From contig JAGKQI010000091.1 in the NCBI GenBank assembly GCA_018806915.1, positions 868,001 through 932,000 on the forward strand: a DNA stretch of 64,000 bases, in the 5' to 3' direction. This document shows, one piece after another, positions 18,485 through 28,753 of this stretch (its first letter is position 1; each line of letters opens with the position of its first letter). Under the pieces are notes generated by a model, which searched no databases, was not told the DNA's origin, and saw only the letters and a program-made list of their open reading frames with translations. The DNA is from Phytophthora colocasiae (taxonomy: Eukaryota > Oomycota > Peronosporomycetes > Peronosporales > Peronosporaceae). The position numbers were made by a program, and so were the translations under genes.

Positions 18485-19360
18485 TTATCCTGTAGTTCCA
18501 TGTCGAGCTCCGTTATAGGCGTACATTGAGCGCGGGATCCAATCGTCCCAATCATGCTGCTTCTCGTCCACGTACTGTGAGACCATGTCCTTCCAGATCT
18601 TGTGATACCTCTCCACGAGTCCTAGCAACATAGGTCGATACGGTACAGGCTTGGTCTCTTTTGCCTGTATTAGCTGGACTAATCTGGTCACCACGAGCCC
18701 ATTCAACTCTGGAGCTCCGTCCATGATCAAATCACGCATAGGTCCATGCACGCACACAATCCGTTCCGTTAAAACCCTTGCAATATCTTCTGCTGTATGA
18801 CTTGGGGTTGCAATCATCACCGCGTATCTGCTAGCGTAGTCGACAGCAGCGATAACGTAGCGATTTCCTCTGGCTGTGATCGGTAGCGGACCTGCTACGT
18901 CAAGCGCCCACCTGTCGCCAACTGCACCAACTCCCAAGCTTCGGAGCGATGGTATAACTGCCTTCGGTCTTGTCTTCTGTGTTGCACAATCTCTACAGCT
19001 TCGTACCCAGTTCTTGACTTGGTCGCGCAATCCGGGCCACCAGTAAATCTTCTCTAGCCGTCCGTACGTCTGTGGAGTTCCCAAGTGACATGCGTAGATC
19101 GAGTCATGAGCTTCCCGCAGTGCCTTCGCTCGGAGTGGAGCCGGTAAAACCACCCGTAAAGATCCATCTGCCTCACGTAAATGCACCAGTCCATCTCGAA
19201 CAACAGTTAGTCGTTTATGTAGCTGCTGCCCTCGTAGCCGTTGTGACAACTGGTTCTCTGCCTGATACCGTCGAATCTCGTTATCTGTGAGCTGTCCTTC
19301 ACCCGATCCGCCATCGTCATCATCCGAGTCTTGGGTTTCGTCTGCTGTATCTCCAGTCAC
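18485..19360 (-). CDS. gypsy-1 integrase (fragment, open)
   Basis: A 291-codon frame holds the H2C2 zinc-binding region (HLGTPQTYGRLEKIYWWPG then CRDCATQK) and the rve core with WALDVAGPLP (first Asp), MDGAPELNG (second Asp) and YHKIWKDMV (third acidic position region, preceded by LVERYHK). It inserts the reverse-transcribed DNA into the genome. It ends at a premature stop before the usual C-terminal part. Confidence 0.85.
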   Translation of the reverse strand: MTGDTADETQDSDDDDGGSGEGQLTDNEIRRYQAENQLSQRLRGQQLHKRLTVVRDGLVHLREADGSLRVVLPAPLRAKALREAHDSIYACHLGTPQTYGRLEKIYWWPGLRDQVKNWVRSCRDCATQKTRPKAVIPSLRSLGVGAVGDRWALDVAGPLPITARGNRYVIAAVDYASRYAVMIATPSHTAEDIARVLTERIVCVHGPMRDLIMDGAPELNGLVVTRLVQLIQAKETKPVPYRPMLLGLVERYHKIWKDMVSQYVDEKQHDWDDWIPRSMYAYNGARHGTTG

Positions 19361-19818
19361 CCCTCCATCGTGATGTCCATCCGTCGGTACTGTACCCGTA
19401 CGAGTCGTGTCGGGCGTTGCGTCCTTGGTTGGTACGGTACTTTTTGTACCCCCAGTACGTTGCCCGTTGCCGCCAACTGTACGTTTGTCATCGTGTTAGC
19501 TTGCCGCCGCCTCCCTCGCTTGCTCCTCTGACGATTCGCCGCCATGGTCCGTACCAGAGCGCGTGATAGCGCATCTGCCACCCCATTAGTAGAACCTGGT
19601 CGGTAGGTGATGCGGAAGTCAAACTCCTGCAATTGTACAGCCCATCGATATGGCCGCCCTGTAAGGTCCTTCTTCTTCATCAAATATGACAGCGCCGAGT
19701 GATCCGTAACTAACTCGAATCTTCTACCGTACAGGTATGGTCGAAAGGGCTTTACTGCCCAAATGACGGCCGCACACTGGTCTGTGATCCCGTACTTCGA
19801 TACAGTAGGCGAATTCAC
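19357..19818 (-). CDS. gypsy-1 RNase H (fragment)
   Basis: Reads YGITDQCAAVIWAVKPFRPYLYGRRF, then VTDHSALSYLMKKKD and NGVADALSRALV, the classic gypsy RNase H signatures (TDH and ADALSR). The N-terminal Asp region lies in the preceding frame at 19844-20164 (VTDASVGLGAAL). Confidence 0.85.
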   Translation of the reverse strand: MNSPTVSKYGITDQCAAVIWAVKPFRPYLYGRRFELVTDHSALSYLMKKKDLTGRPYRWAVQLQEFDFRITYRPGSTNGVADALSRALVRTMAANRQRSKRGRRRQANTMTNVQLAATGNVLGVQKVPYQPRTQRPTRLVRVQYRRMDITMEG

Positions 19819-19843
19819 TTTAGATGCGTAGGCTACCGGTTGA

Positions 19844-20720
19844 TCACCAGCACCTTGGCTGCATCAGAGCTGCACCTAATCCCACCGACGCGTCCGTCAC
19901 CAGCTTGAATGGCTCGGTGAAATCTGGATACACCAATAGCGGTCTCTCCGTTAGCTCCGCCTTCAGGGCCCCAAAAGCCTTCTGTTGTTTAGGCCCCCAG
20001 TCCCATGCCGAACTCTTCCTCAGCAACCTCGTCAAAGGCGAGGCCTTTGTCCCGAAATGTGACACAAACCGCCTGTAATAACCGGCCAAGTGCACGAATC
20101 TCCGCACCTCCTCAGGGTTCTCCGGTGTCGAGAACCGTTTCACCGTATCTACCAGTGACTCCAAGGGCCGTATCCCCTGCTCGTCGAGCTCGTGGCCCAG
20201 GTACTCCAGTCTCGTCTTGGCGAAACTGCACTTCTTCGGTTTAGTGACAACCCCGCCCGTGACAACCGTTCCAACACACAGGCCAGTTCAACCACGTGTC
20301 GCGAGACCGATCCCGCAGTAAAGATAATCACGTCGTCCAGATATACCAAACAGCTTCTCCATGTAAGCCCTCGAAGAACTGCATCCATCATCCGCTGGAA
20401 CGTTCCCGGTGCATTAGCTAAGCCGAAAGGCATTTGAACAAACTGGAACAATCCTTGTCGAGTAACAAACCCGCTCTTAGGCTTATCGGTCCCACCTGCC
20501 AATAGCCCGCGTGAAGGTCTAGACTCGAATATCTCCGTGATCCGTGCATAGTATCCAGAGCTTCGTCAATTCTCGGTAACGGGTACACGTCCTTCTTGGT
20601 GACGCTGTTCAGTAGCCGGTAGTCGATGCAGAATCTAACAGTGCCATCTTTCTTTCGAACCAGGGCCACTGGGAATCCCCATGCTCCCGAGCCCTCTTCT
20701 ATGACTCCATCGTGCAACAT
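19844..20720 (-). pseudogene. gypsy-1 reverse transcriptase in three frames
   Basis: Frames 20720-20418 (VRKKDGTVRFCIDYRLLN, SSLDLHAGYWQ), 20502-20149 (FQFVQMPFGLANAPGTFQRMM, YLDDVIIF) and 20164-19844 (RFVHLAGYYRRFV, LVYPDFTEPF) together make an RT and the start of RNase H. The YLDD active site is intact. At least two frame changes separate the pieces, so no full enzyme can be made. Confidence 0.85.
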
Positions 20721-21468
20721 GTTCTGTACTTCAGCGTCGATCCCTTCCTGCTCAGTTCTCGAATACCTTCAGGGTCGAATCTTGATCGGAGGTGCTTCTC
20801 CGGTGTTGATGTGATGATCTACACCAAGTGTCGTTGCCGGGAAATCCTTCCTTCGGCTCCAGCAACTCTGGTTAATTCCTGAGCAGCTTCACCAGAAGTT
20901 CTTTGTCCTTATCATCCATCTCACCGATCTCCAAGTCTCCTCATTGCTAAGCGGCTTCTCCTGTACCCGTATCTGATCTAGCCACTCACTCACACGTTCT
21001 CGTTCGAGATCACCTCCAAGATCTAGATTCTCCATCTCGTCATCCAGAGGCGTCCATGTTCCAAACTATCCCTGCTCGGTAGCTTCGCTGTCTTGCCAAC
21101 TAGATTAAGAATCGGTACCTTCACTTTACCCAACTTCACAGTCACCAACGTCGGTGCCACAAGCAAGTAGGGCTCCTTACGTTTCTTCGGAATGAAGAGG
21201 CCAACTGTTCCGTCCTCTTCAGGTACTGATACCTCCACGTTATGACAGGTTTGGGTATGAATCTTAGTCTTCCTCAGGAGCCGTATCTTAGCCACTCGTT
21301 CACGCTTCTATCGCGATTCAATTCCAGTGAAAGGCACGACCTTCTTCACGTCGTTCTTGTACCATTCATCTCGCTGGAGACGAAATCTATCTTCACTCCA
21401 TGGACGTACATCCAGCCCTCACCAACCAGGAAATCTTCGGTATCACTGTCTACGATAAGGGCGTTCAC
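20721..21468 (-). pseudogene. gypsy-1 protease C-half and protease-RT linker
   Basis: On the minus strand 21468-21346 continues the protease (ALIVDSDTEDFLVGEGWM) whose N-half is at 28425-28652. 21295-21023 is a linker. The protein is cut at 21468/28425 by gypsy-2. Confidence 0.75.
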
Positions 21469-21878
21469 TGCAGCGGGGCTGCGTAGGTGTGCACGGCACA
21501 AAGGAAGTTTAGTTGACTCGTAGAGTCCTGCTTGCAAGGCACTAGCCTTCGGTTCTATACAAGAACCAAGTAGTCCACTAAATACGGGACTCCCACAACC
21601 AGTGTCCCTATATTAAAGAAACTAACACTAATTATGTAAAATGCAAACTGATTTTTATTGACTTTATTGCCCTAATCCTAAATGTAACGGATTTAGTATC
21701 TAACATACTAAATCCTAATCAAATGTAATGTGTGGCTCTGAGCTAACTGCCATCAAATGGCTACATATGTGACGTGTGAGATACGATGTGTCATACACAG
21801 ATCTGTGACGTGTGACCTGGTCGGTGTATACCACACCAACTGTAGCCAAGGCGCGCAGCGCCGTGTAACCCTGTTACA
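21469..21878 (-). repeat. gypsy-2 3' LTR, about 410 bp
   Basis: Its outer border is set by the break in the gypsy-1 protease and the TG start; its inner border by the GTTACA end followed by a purine tract on the coding strand. Only the last 137 bp (21742-21878) can be checked against the other LTR. Confidence 0.7.
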
Positions 21879-22173
21879 CCCTCCCCCACCAAACCGTCGA
21901 TACGCAGTATCTACAACTGCAGGCATAACTGCCTTGTCAAGGCCTGTCACCGGCAACTTTCCGATAAAAGAACTCTCTCAACGAGAGTGCGCGTGCGCGC
22001 TGGCTCAACGAGCACATTCTCCCATTCGCCCCAGCAAACCTACCGCTCCTCGGGTGTTACGTGTTCTGGCTTTTCTGTCTCAGCGCCTCCGCGCTTTCCT
22101 GCCTGAGCCCTCGGCTCCTCTCACGCTCTCCGTTTCGGAGTACTTCGCGGCGTCTCGCCTTCGCTACGGAGCG

Positions 22174-23817
22174 ATGTTCAAGGGCAGCCCGACTACAAGT
22201 GGTAGTGGTGGCTCGCCGTTCGAGTACACGACAGCGTCGCCGACGCGCGACCCACGTCGCTCTCCTGCCGAGGACGGCGAGATCGAAGTGGACTATGAGG
22301 AGTCCGTACAGGGCGAGGGCCCTGAGCCCGCACCCGAGAGCCCTCGGTCGACCCGACCGGTAGAGCAACGCTCCCCACGCGATCCGCGTCGGTACTCAAT
22401 TCCCCGGCAGCTGCGTCAGCCTAATCCGTTCCCTGAGGGACCCTCGAGCACGCATTGCGCGACGCGCCACCGCTTCCTGCTCGCGATGAGCCCGAGCCGC
22501 CCGGGGCGTCGACGACACGATCACCAACCCGCTCGATGAGGCGCAGGAGGCCTCCATGAGCAGTCCCCCAGGGTCGCGTCGACCAGGGGCTTCGTCGCGG
22601 CGCGACTACGGCTTCGAGCCTTGTGACCCTGCCAAGCAGGTGAAACAGTTGATAGCACAGCCACACCTGCATGGTTACGCCATAGGCGGTCCTCCCCTCG
22701 TACGGTGGCTGAGACTCAGCAGCGACAGGGGTTCCATGAGCGTTTCCTGACCCCGCAGGTGTGCACACTCGCCGAGTATCGGCAACGCTTAGATAAGCAA
22801 CGACGACGGGAGTCTGTACCTCAGATGAGGACTTATCCACTCCTTCTCCAAACCGGAGAGACTACCCGGGACTACATGGTCCATGTGGCCACCTGGGCCG
22901 AGGCTTCACGGAAGCTCGCGTCGTTTCGATCGGCTCATGGAGAGCTGCACCGAGGTGGACGTCCGCCTCGCTCGAGGTCTACTCTTCCAGTACGCGAAGC
23001 TACGCGTGCGGCCCGGCCGCTTTCCTCGTCACACGACGACAGTGGCTCCCGCCTCTCAGGCCACTATACCTGCTTCGCAGGACGCTCCTTCCTCCGAAGG
23101 AGACTCACTGGCTGTGCCAGACACGGACCAGAGCCTGAGCTCGGCTGCTAGTCCGTCAGCTTCTCACACTAGTAGTGAGGAGCGGGTGTCGACCGAGTGG
23201 TCGACCTCGAGCCCTTCGGGCGCCTCCGATCTTCGCGATCAAAAGCGTCCACGACGTCAGGGCAGTCCTGCCTCAGGAGCCCTTCAAACTCCCACGAGTT
23301 TTGGGAATGAGGATACCTACGCCACTTCACCAGATACTGGTTTTGACTACGATGGCGACGCCGCGCCATCAGGCGCTCCACGTGGTAATGGGGAGTCCCC
23401 TGCTCATCGAGCAACGGCGGAGGAGGCCGATACGCTGCGGGACGCAATACTCGATGAGTGTGACGAGCGCTATTTGTCGCAGCGCGCCTGCGCTCGATCG
23501 GTACTCTCCAGAGTCAGACTCAGTCTCTTAAGGGGAACGTGGAGAGCGTTTGGCATTCACATGCCCGTCTCGCTCACGACATGGAGGAGATCGAAAGCCG
23601 AGTGGCTTGGCTCGAAGGGCCTCAGTCTCTGACCGCTCGCCTGCATCAGCAGGAGCTTCAGCTCGCTGAGCTGCGGGGTCAGGTGACGATGCTGCTGCAG
23701 ATGACGCAGCCTGGGCGCGTATCGTCGGCGCCAGCACTCCGCGCTCACCCCCGCGGGGTCCCGATATGGTTTAAGCAAGCCGACGTAGAACACAGGGTCT
23801 GTTCGCATCCGCTTTGA
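22174..23817 (+). pseudogene. Antisense reading frame between gypsy-2 pol and 3' LTR
   Basis: On the strand opposite to gypsy-2 gag-pol, a broken but protein-like series of frames starts at an ATG at 22174 (acidic Ser/Pro-rich: EDGEIEVDYEE), continues through 22556-22705 (KQVKQLIAQPHL), 22705-22910 (LAEYRQRLDKQRRR, then TGETTRDYMVHVATWAEAS), 22915-23520 (DRLMESCTEVD, GLLFQYAKLRVRPGRFPR, then a Ser-rich acidic stretch and ERYLSQRACAR), and ends with a coiled coil at 23539-23710 (MEEIESRVAWLEG, QQELQLAELRGQV). It overlaps the chromodomain in antisense. It needs about four single-base frame changes to join. It may be an antisense accessory gene of this gypsy lineage, or a Gag-like fragment inserted in reverse. 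Confidence 0.45.
23169..23447 (-). CDS. gypsy-2 chromodomain
   Basis: Reads HYHVERLMARRRHRSQNQYLVKWRRYPHSQNSWEF, a typical chromodomain with the aromatic cage positions (Tyr at HYHVE, Trp in VKW, and Trp in NSW). At the end of an integrase it targets insertion to modified histones. It is separated from the pol frame by a stop and a frame change in a linker of about 100 codons. Confidence 0.85.
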   Translation of the reverse strand: MRPAAYRPPPPLLDEQGTPHYHVERLMARRRHRSQNQYLVKWRRYPHSQNSWEFEGLLRQDCPDVVDAFDREDRRRPKGSRSTTRSTPAPHY

Positions 23818-26061
23818 CAAGTCAAGCGTGTATGCCAGGCCCTTCTTGGCCACGACCGTAAATGGTCCGATGAAGCGCGGACGCAATTTCGTCTTAAAGA
23901 CACTCGACACTGCATGTGTAGGTAGGTTCTTAGCGTTTAATAAAATTTGGTCACCAACCTTAAGTTCCCACACATTGCCTCTACCTTTTGCATCAGCTTG
24001 TTCCTTCTGAACGTCTTGGCTTTCAGCCATCGCGTCGCGCACACGGCGCAATACGCTCAATCTCACCGAGAGGAAGTCATCGACTTGTTTACGCACAGCA
24101 GAAGGGCTGATATCAGCAAGCTCGGAGTCGAGCGACGGCACAGCCTCTCCCCCACTAAGCCCGAGGCCACCGCGTGGCGGAGTGAGCGGGACGCGCGGAT
24201 GCGCAAGGCCGTTCACGTAGAACGGGGTGAAGCCTGTCGAGGCATGCACCGCATTGTTCATTGAGAACTCAACGAGAGGGAGCATAGCGCTCCAAGGCTT
24301 TGGCGTTTCAGCGCATACGCTGCGGAGGATGTCCTCCAAAACGCGGTTCACGCGTTCAGTCTGACCGTCGGTCTGCGGAAGATCCGCCGTGGACATGTCC
24401 AGTCGAGTGCCAAGCACTTTAAAGACGGACGTCCAGAAGTGGCCCGTGAAACGGGGGTCTCGATCCGAGACAATGGTCTCTGGCAGCCCATGCTGGCGGA
24501 AGGCCCGATCGATAAAGATCGTCGCTGTACCTGCGCCATCGACGGTGTCCGGCACAGCCGCTAGGTGAGCCATCTTGCTCAGACGGTCAACAAAGACCAC
24601 AACGCCCGTGTTGCCTGCCGAGTCCTTCGGCAGGCCAAACACAAAGTCCATACTGATGGACTGCCAACACCCAGAGGGTACAGGCAAGCTTGCCAAAGGC
24701 GCTGCCGCGTGCGGTGAGGGTTTAACCCGCTGACACGTCTCGCACGTGTGCACATATGTGCTGACCCACTTGTACATCTTCGGCCACCAGTACATGGAGC
24801 TCACCGAGCCGTAGGTCTTCTCGCGACCGAGGTGGCCGCTTGTTGGCGTGTCGTGGGCCTCATAGAGGATGCGATACTTCAGGTCCTCATCGTGAGGAAC
24901 CACCACACGTGGTGGGTCATCCTGACCCGTGCTGTAGTACAGCAGACCACCTTCCAGGCTATAGCGCTGGAGTCTCGCCTTTAGGCGTCGTGACAGAGTC
25001 ACCTTTGAGTCCTTAAACTCATCGCTCCCTAGAGCGTGAAGCAGCGCGACACAGGAGTCGTCCTGAGCGTACGCTGCTCGAACCATGTCCGGCACGGACG
25101 ACGTCACCGAGGTGACATGAGATAACTCATAGTCCGGACGGCGTGATAACGCGTCAGCGAGGACGTTCTGCCTGCCAGGCTTGTACTTCACCTCGAAGTT
25201 ATACTCCGCAAACAAGGAGAGCCATCGGGCCATCCTCTGGGAGAGGTGAGGCGACTGCGTCGCGGTGCGTAGCGACGCATGATCCGTGTAGATCACAAAT
25301 GGCTTGGAGCCGAGCAGGTGAACCCTGGATTTGACGAGAGCGTACTTCATCGCAAGTAGCTCCTTGTCATGAACTGGATAGTCCTTCTCAGCAGCCTTGG
25401 GCTGCCGAGACTCAAACGCAATGACGCGTTCGCGCCCTTCGGCGTCCGCTTGTAGCAAAGCACTGCCAATGGCAAAGTCCGAGGCGTCACAGACGACGAT
25501 GAACGGACGATCGGGGTCTGGCAACGCCAGTATCGGTGCCTGAAGCAGGCTATCCTTGATACGAGTGAACGCACTCTCGTGCTCAGCACGCCATACCCAT
25601 TCGGCATCCTTCTTAAGGAGATCCGTCAGTGGCCGAGCCAACTCAGCGTAGTTATCGCTGTACTTGTGCAAGTAGTTGGCCAAGCCCAGCCACTTACGCA
25701 AGTCCTTCTGGTTCAAGGGAACCGGCCAGTTTACAATGGCCTTGACCTTTGCTGGATCAGCACGAAGGCCATGCTTCCCAATGAGGCACCCTAGGAAGGG
25801 GATTACTTCCGCGCCAAAGACGCACTTGTCTGCGTTGGCGTACAATTTGTTCGTGCGCATGCACTCGAGCACAGCTCTCACGTGTTCCACGTGCACCTCG
25901 ACGTCAGTCGTGCCGTGTTCGGCCTGACTGTGGACGAACACGTCGTCAACGTACGTCTGTGCGAATGCCCGCAGGGGCCTGAACAACTGCGTCACTAGAC
26001 GATTGAACGTTGCAGGCGCATTCGACAGCCCTTGGGGCATGGCGAGCCACTCCCAGAGCAT
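23755..26061 (-). CDS. gypsy-2 RT (C-part), RNase H and integrase
   Basis: The frame opens at 26061 with the RT palm (AMPQGLSNAPATFNRLV, TYVDDVFVHSQ), passes through RNase H (FIVVCDASDFAIGSALLQ, YTDHASLRTA, NVLADALSRRPDY), the integrase zinc finger (HDTPTSGHLGREKTY, CETCQRVK) and the rve core (SISMDFVFGLP, VSDRDPRFTGHF, TDGQTERVNRVLEDI). It ends in the GPY/F-type module (LRPRFIGPFTVVAKKG) and DPVFYVGLLKPYRDP at about 23760. The catalytic triad is present. The frame runs on to 23557, but from about 23755 it no longer looks like pol. Confidence 0.93.
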
Positions 26062-27659
26062 ACCGCTCGGGGTGTAAGCGGAATATCACTGGCTTGCATG
26101 AGCAGCTGATAGTAGCCATCGACTAAGTCGAGCACACTGTACATGGTGCAACCCACCATGTTGTTCTGAAGAACATCCTTCCTAGGGATCGGCGTCTGCG
26201 CTGGAATCGTGGCAGCGTTGAGCTTGTTAAAAGCGTGAACGATACGCCACTTTCCATTCGGCTTTCTGACACAGAACGTAGGCGCGGAGTGCGGAGACTT
26301 GCTCTCACGCACGAGACCCGCCGCGTGCTTCGCACGGAAGAAGGCGTCAATGACGTCGCATTGCTCTTTAGGAAGAGGCCACTGCCGGGTCACGCAGTAT
26401 TTAGTTCCGGGAACTAAGTCGATCTCGTGACGAACGCCTCGGTCAGGAGGCAGGCCACTCGGTGGTTTCTTCGAGACAACGTCTCCATATTCCTTCAGCA
26501 AGGAGTAGAAGGGATCCGAGGGATTCTTGAGGATCTCCGATCCACTCCTGGCGTTCAACGCCTTCTTGACCTCGGCCAAGACGGACTCGTCAACGAGGGA
26601 CGATGAGTTTAACTCCTCTTCAGGTCGGACGATGACCACCTCGGCGAGTTCGCCAGCCTTCAAGGCATCGCCAAACTCGGCGAACGACATCTCCTCTAGC
26701 TCAAGGAGCTTGTCAACACTCGGCAGTTCGTCCAGCAGGACGCTGCCTTCGGCACTGCCGTCCACTCCATCAACCAGAGTGTATAGCTGCCCACAGCCCT
26801 CCTGTGCGTCGGCACTCGACGTCACGGATGACTCAGACGCAGAGCGTCTCTCCCAAAGGGCCTTACGACGTCGTCGTCTAGCCGACGAACGTCCACTCGA
26901 CGGAGTACGTGCCGTCGCACAAGTTTCGGCCTCTCTCGGCCCAGTGTCAGAGACAGTCAGCGATCCACTCGGTTGATGGCCGATGTCGCTCAGCGGAGTA
27001 CGTGCCGCCCCACAGGGATTACGTGGGCCTTGCCCACACGATGCCTCACTGTCAATCAGCGCTACGCGCTCAACAGGACTGCGGTCCTCGCACTCAGTGC
27101 TGTCCACTAACTCGGACACGCCGACTTCCAGCATCATAGCCGACTCGGCTCGATGCTCGCGCCAATAGCGCTTCTGCTTCCTAGTAGAGGTGGGTTCATA
27201 ACTCGCCAAAGCTCCACTAGGAGAGAAGTGCGTAGTGCCTAAGGTCTTCGACCTCCAATCGATCCATGGCTCGTGACGCTCCAGCCACGCCATACCAATG
27301 ATGAGGTCGTACCTCGAATCCAGGTCCAAGACCAAGCAGCGTTCTACGCTGTCGAAGTCCAAGAACTTCAGCCGCAGGTCCATGGAGACCTTGGCTGCCG
27401 TGACACGGTCGCCCGTCGCTAGACGGACAGTGACGGTGTCACCTCTTCGCGCTCGAAGCGCCTCAGCATATTGCTGACTACCCTCAACGGTGGAGCGTCT
27501 GACATAGTTGCCAGACGCTCCCGAATCGATCAACACGATCCACGGCTTCTCGAAGCCCTTCACGTCCACATGGACGACTAGCAAGCCCTGCTTGCTCACA
27601 CGTTCCGTGTTCAAGAGCACGGAGCTCTTTGGGGCTGAGCCCCAGTGCCTCTCACGCAC
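25995..27659 (-). CDS. gypsy-2 aspartic protease and RT N-part
   Basis: Starts soon after Gag with LLNTERVSKQGLLVVHVDV and the protease active site LIDSGASGNYV (DSG, near 27520). It continues through a retroviral-protease fold (YDLIIGMAWLERHEPWIDW), a long Ser-rich linker, and the RT fingers (KSPHSAPTFCVRKPNGKWRI, AFNKLNAATI, YSVLDLVDGYYQ). The frame then slips near 26060, where the next frame takes over with the palm. A single-base indel would explain this. Confidence 0.92.
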   Translation of the reverse strand: MRERHWGSAPKSSVLLNTERVSKQGLLVVHVDVKGFEKPWIVLIDSGASGNYVRRSTVEGSQQYAEALRARRGDTVTVRLATGDRVTAAKVSMDLRLKFLDFDSVERCLVLDLDSRYDLIIGMAWLERHEPWIDWRSKTLGTTHFSPSGALASYEPTSTRKQKRYWREHRAESAMMLEVGVSELVDSTECEDRSPVERVALIDSEASCGQGPRNPCGAARTPLSDIGHQPSGSLTVSDTGPREAETCATARTPSSGRSSARRRRRKALWERRSASESSVTSSADAQEGCGQLYTLVDGVDGSAEGSVLLDELPSVDKLLELEEMSFAEFGDALKAGELAEVVIVRPEEELNSSSLVDESVLAEVKKALNARSGSEILKNPSDPFYSLLKEYGDVVSKKPPSGLPPDRGVRHEIDLVPGTKYCVTRQWPLPKEQCDVIDAFFRAKHAAGLVRESKSPHSAPTFCVRKPNGKWRIVHAFNKLNAATIPAQTPIPRKDVLQNNMVGCTMYSVLDLVDGYYQLLMQASDIPLTPRAVCSGSGSPCPKGCRMRLQRSIV

Positions 27660-27697
27660 TGCAGAACTCAGTTCTTCCCCAGTAGACCGCCCCGCGC

Positions 27698-28283
27698 CTA
27701 CTGGGAGCCGTCGTTTCCCTGGGCAGAGCCCAAAGCGGGGCCCGCGGCAGGGTTGCGGCCATTCTGGCCGGCGCGCTCTTTGCGCAGAGGGCAGTTGGGC
27801 CTCAGATGTGTGGGGCTACCACACGTGTAGCACCGGCAGGTGCTCATACGCTGCACCGCAGCTCGTAGCTCGGCTACATCATCTTCAGCATAGCTAAGGT
27901 CCATGGGCTCGGGTCCCCCGGACCCTGTGCTGTTAGCACCGACCCTCGACAACTTAAAGTTGTGTTCGGCATTCAGTGCCACGCTGACAGCGTCCTCGAA
28001 GGTGCGAGGATTCTGACGGAATGCCTCCGTCCTGGCCACGCCAGCTCGTAAACCTTCCATGAAGATGGTCATGGTGACCACCTCAGGTAGAGGGTCGGCA
28101 GACATGCCGGCAATGAGCGTGCGCAGCTCTTGGACATAGTCCACCAGGTCCTTCTTGCCCTGTCGGCAAGCAAGGAAGCGTGACCGCACACGATACGCCT
28201 GGTTAGGCGGAGCAAACACTTGCGTAAGCTTGGCCTTAAGCTCACCCCAAGTGGGGAACGCCGTTTCTACCGACGTCCCAGAC
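27698..28283 (-). pseudogene. gypsy-2 Gag, N-terminus deleted
   Basis: Gag coats the RNA. The open sequence runs straight into the truncated 5' LTR at 28284 (WGELKAKLTQVFAPPNQAY), so there is no start codon of its own. Visible parts are the capsid-like region (FMEGLRAGVARTEAF, NPRTFEDAVSVALNAEH) and the zinc knuckle CYTCGSPTHLRPNC. The deletion at 28283/28284 removed the first part of Gag together with the leader and most of the LTR. Confidence 0.85.
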
Positions 28284-28419
28284 GCTAACTGCCATCAAAT
28301 GGCTACATATGTGACGTGTGAGATACGATGTGTCATACACAGATCGTGACGTGTGACCTGGTCGGTGTATACCACACCAACTGTAGCCAAGGCGCGCAGC
28401 GCCGTGTAACCCCGTTACA
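28284..28419 (-). repeat. gypsy-2 5' LTR, truncated to 136 bp
   Basis: Matches 21742-21878 with a few substitutions and a one-base length change. It begins in GTTACA at the outer side and stops at GCTAACTGCC, where Gag coding sequence starts abruptly. Confidence 0.85.
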
Positions 28420-28424
28420 TCCAC

Positions 28425-28745
28425 CGTCATACTCTGCGAATACTGAGTCCAAAGAACAAAACGATAGACTCCGATTACCCGTACTGCCACTCCACTAAAG
28501 CCTTCCATAAAGTCCACAGGAGGAGGTACGTTAAGTCGTGTACCGTATTCACGCCAACTCCTTCCTGCAACACTGTATTGAGCCCCTGTGTCCAGCTTCA
28601 CCGCCGTCAGTTTTCCTCGTACAGTCACCGCCGCTGTGGGTAGTTGATCCACCGCCGGTGCTTGTACTGCTCGTAGGTTTCCAGTCTTTCAATGTCGTGC
28701 TGCCGTCTCATTCCACTGAGTGCTTGTACTGTGATAAGTACTGCC
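28425..28745 (-). pseudogene. gypsy-1 protease N-half
   Basis: Contains the aspartic protease active site in VKLDTGAQYSVAG (DTG, near 28590) and the start of the fold. It is cut at 28425 by gypsy-2 and at 28745 by the Merlin element. The continuation is at 21468-21346. Confidence 0.8.
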
Positions 28746-28753
28746 GCTTTGAT

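Larger units (their letters stand above)
21469..28419 (-). mobile_element. gypsy-2: chromodomain gypsy inserted in gypsy-1 protease
   Basis: The left (3') LTR is 21469-21878 and starts TGCAGCGGGG and ends GTTACA on the plus strand. The right (5') LTR is represented only by 28284-28419, equal to 21742-21878 with a few changes. Flanks TTCAC (21464-21468) and TCCAC (28420-28424) look like a 5 bp target duplication with one change. Joining the host across the insertion restores a continuous protease frame in gypsy-1, which supports the borders. A purine tract (minus strand, 21879-21890) precedes the 3' LTR. The rest of the 5' LTR, leader and Gag N-terminus are deleted. The element has at least one frameshift in RT and others in the 3' part. 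Confidence 0.88.

Noticed and set aside
23557..23755. C-terminal 60 residues of the gypsy-2 pol frame as part of integrase
   Set aside because: The sequence after LKPYRDP is the antisense of a convincing coiled coil and does not resemble pol, so I ended the feature at about 23755.
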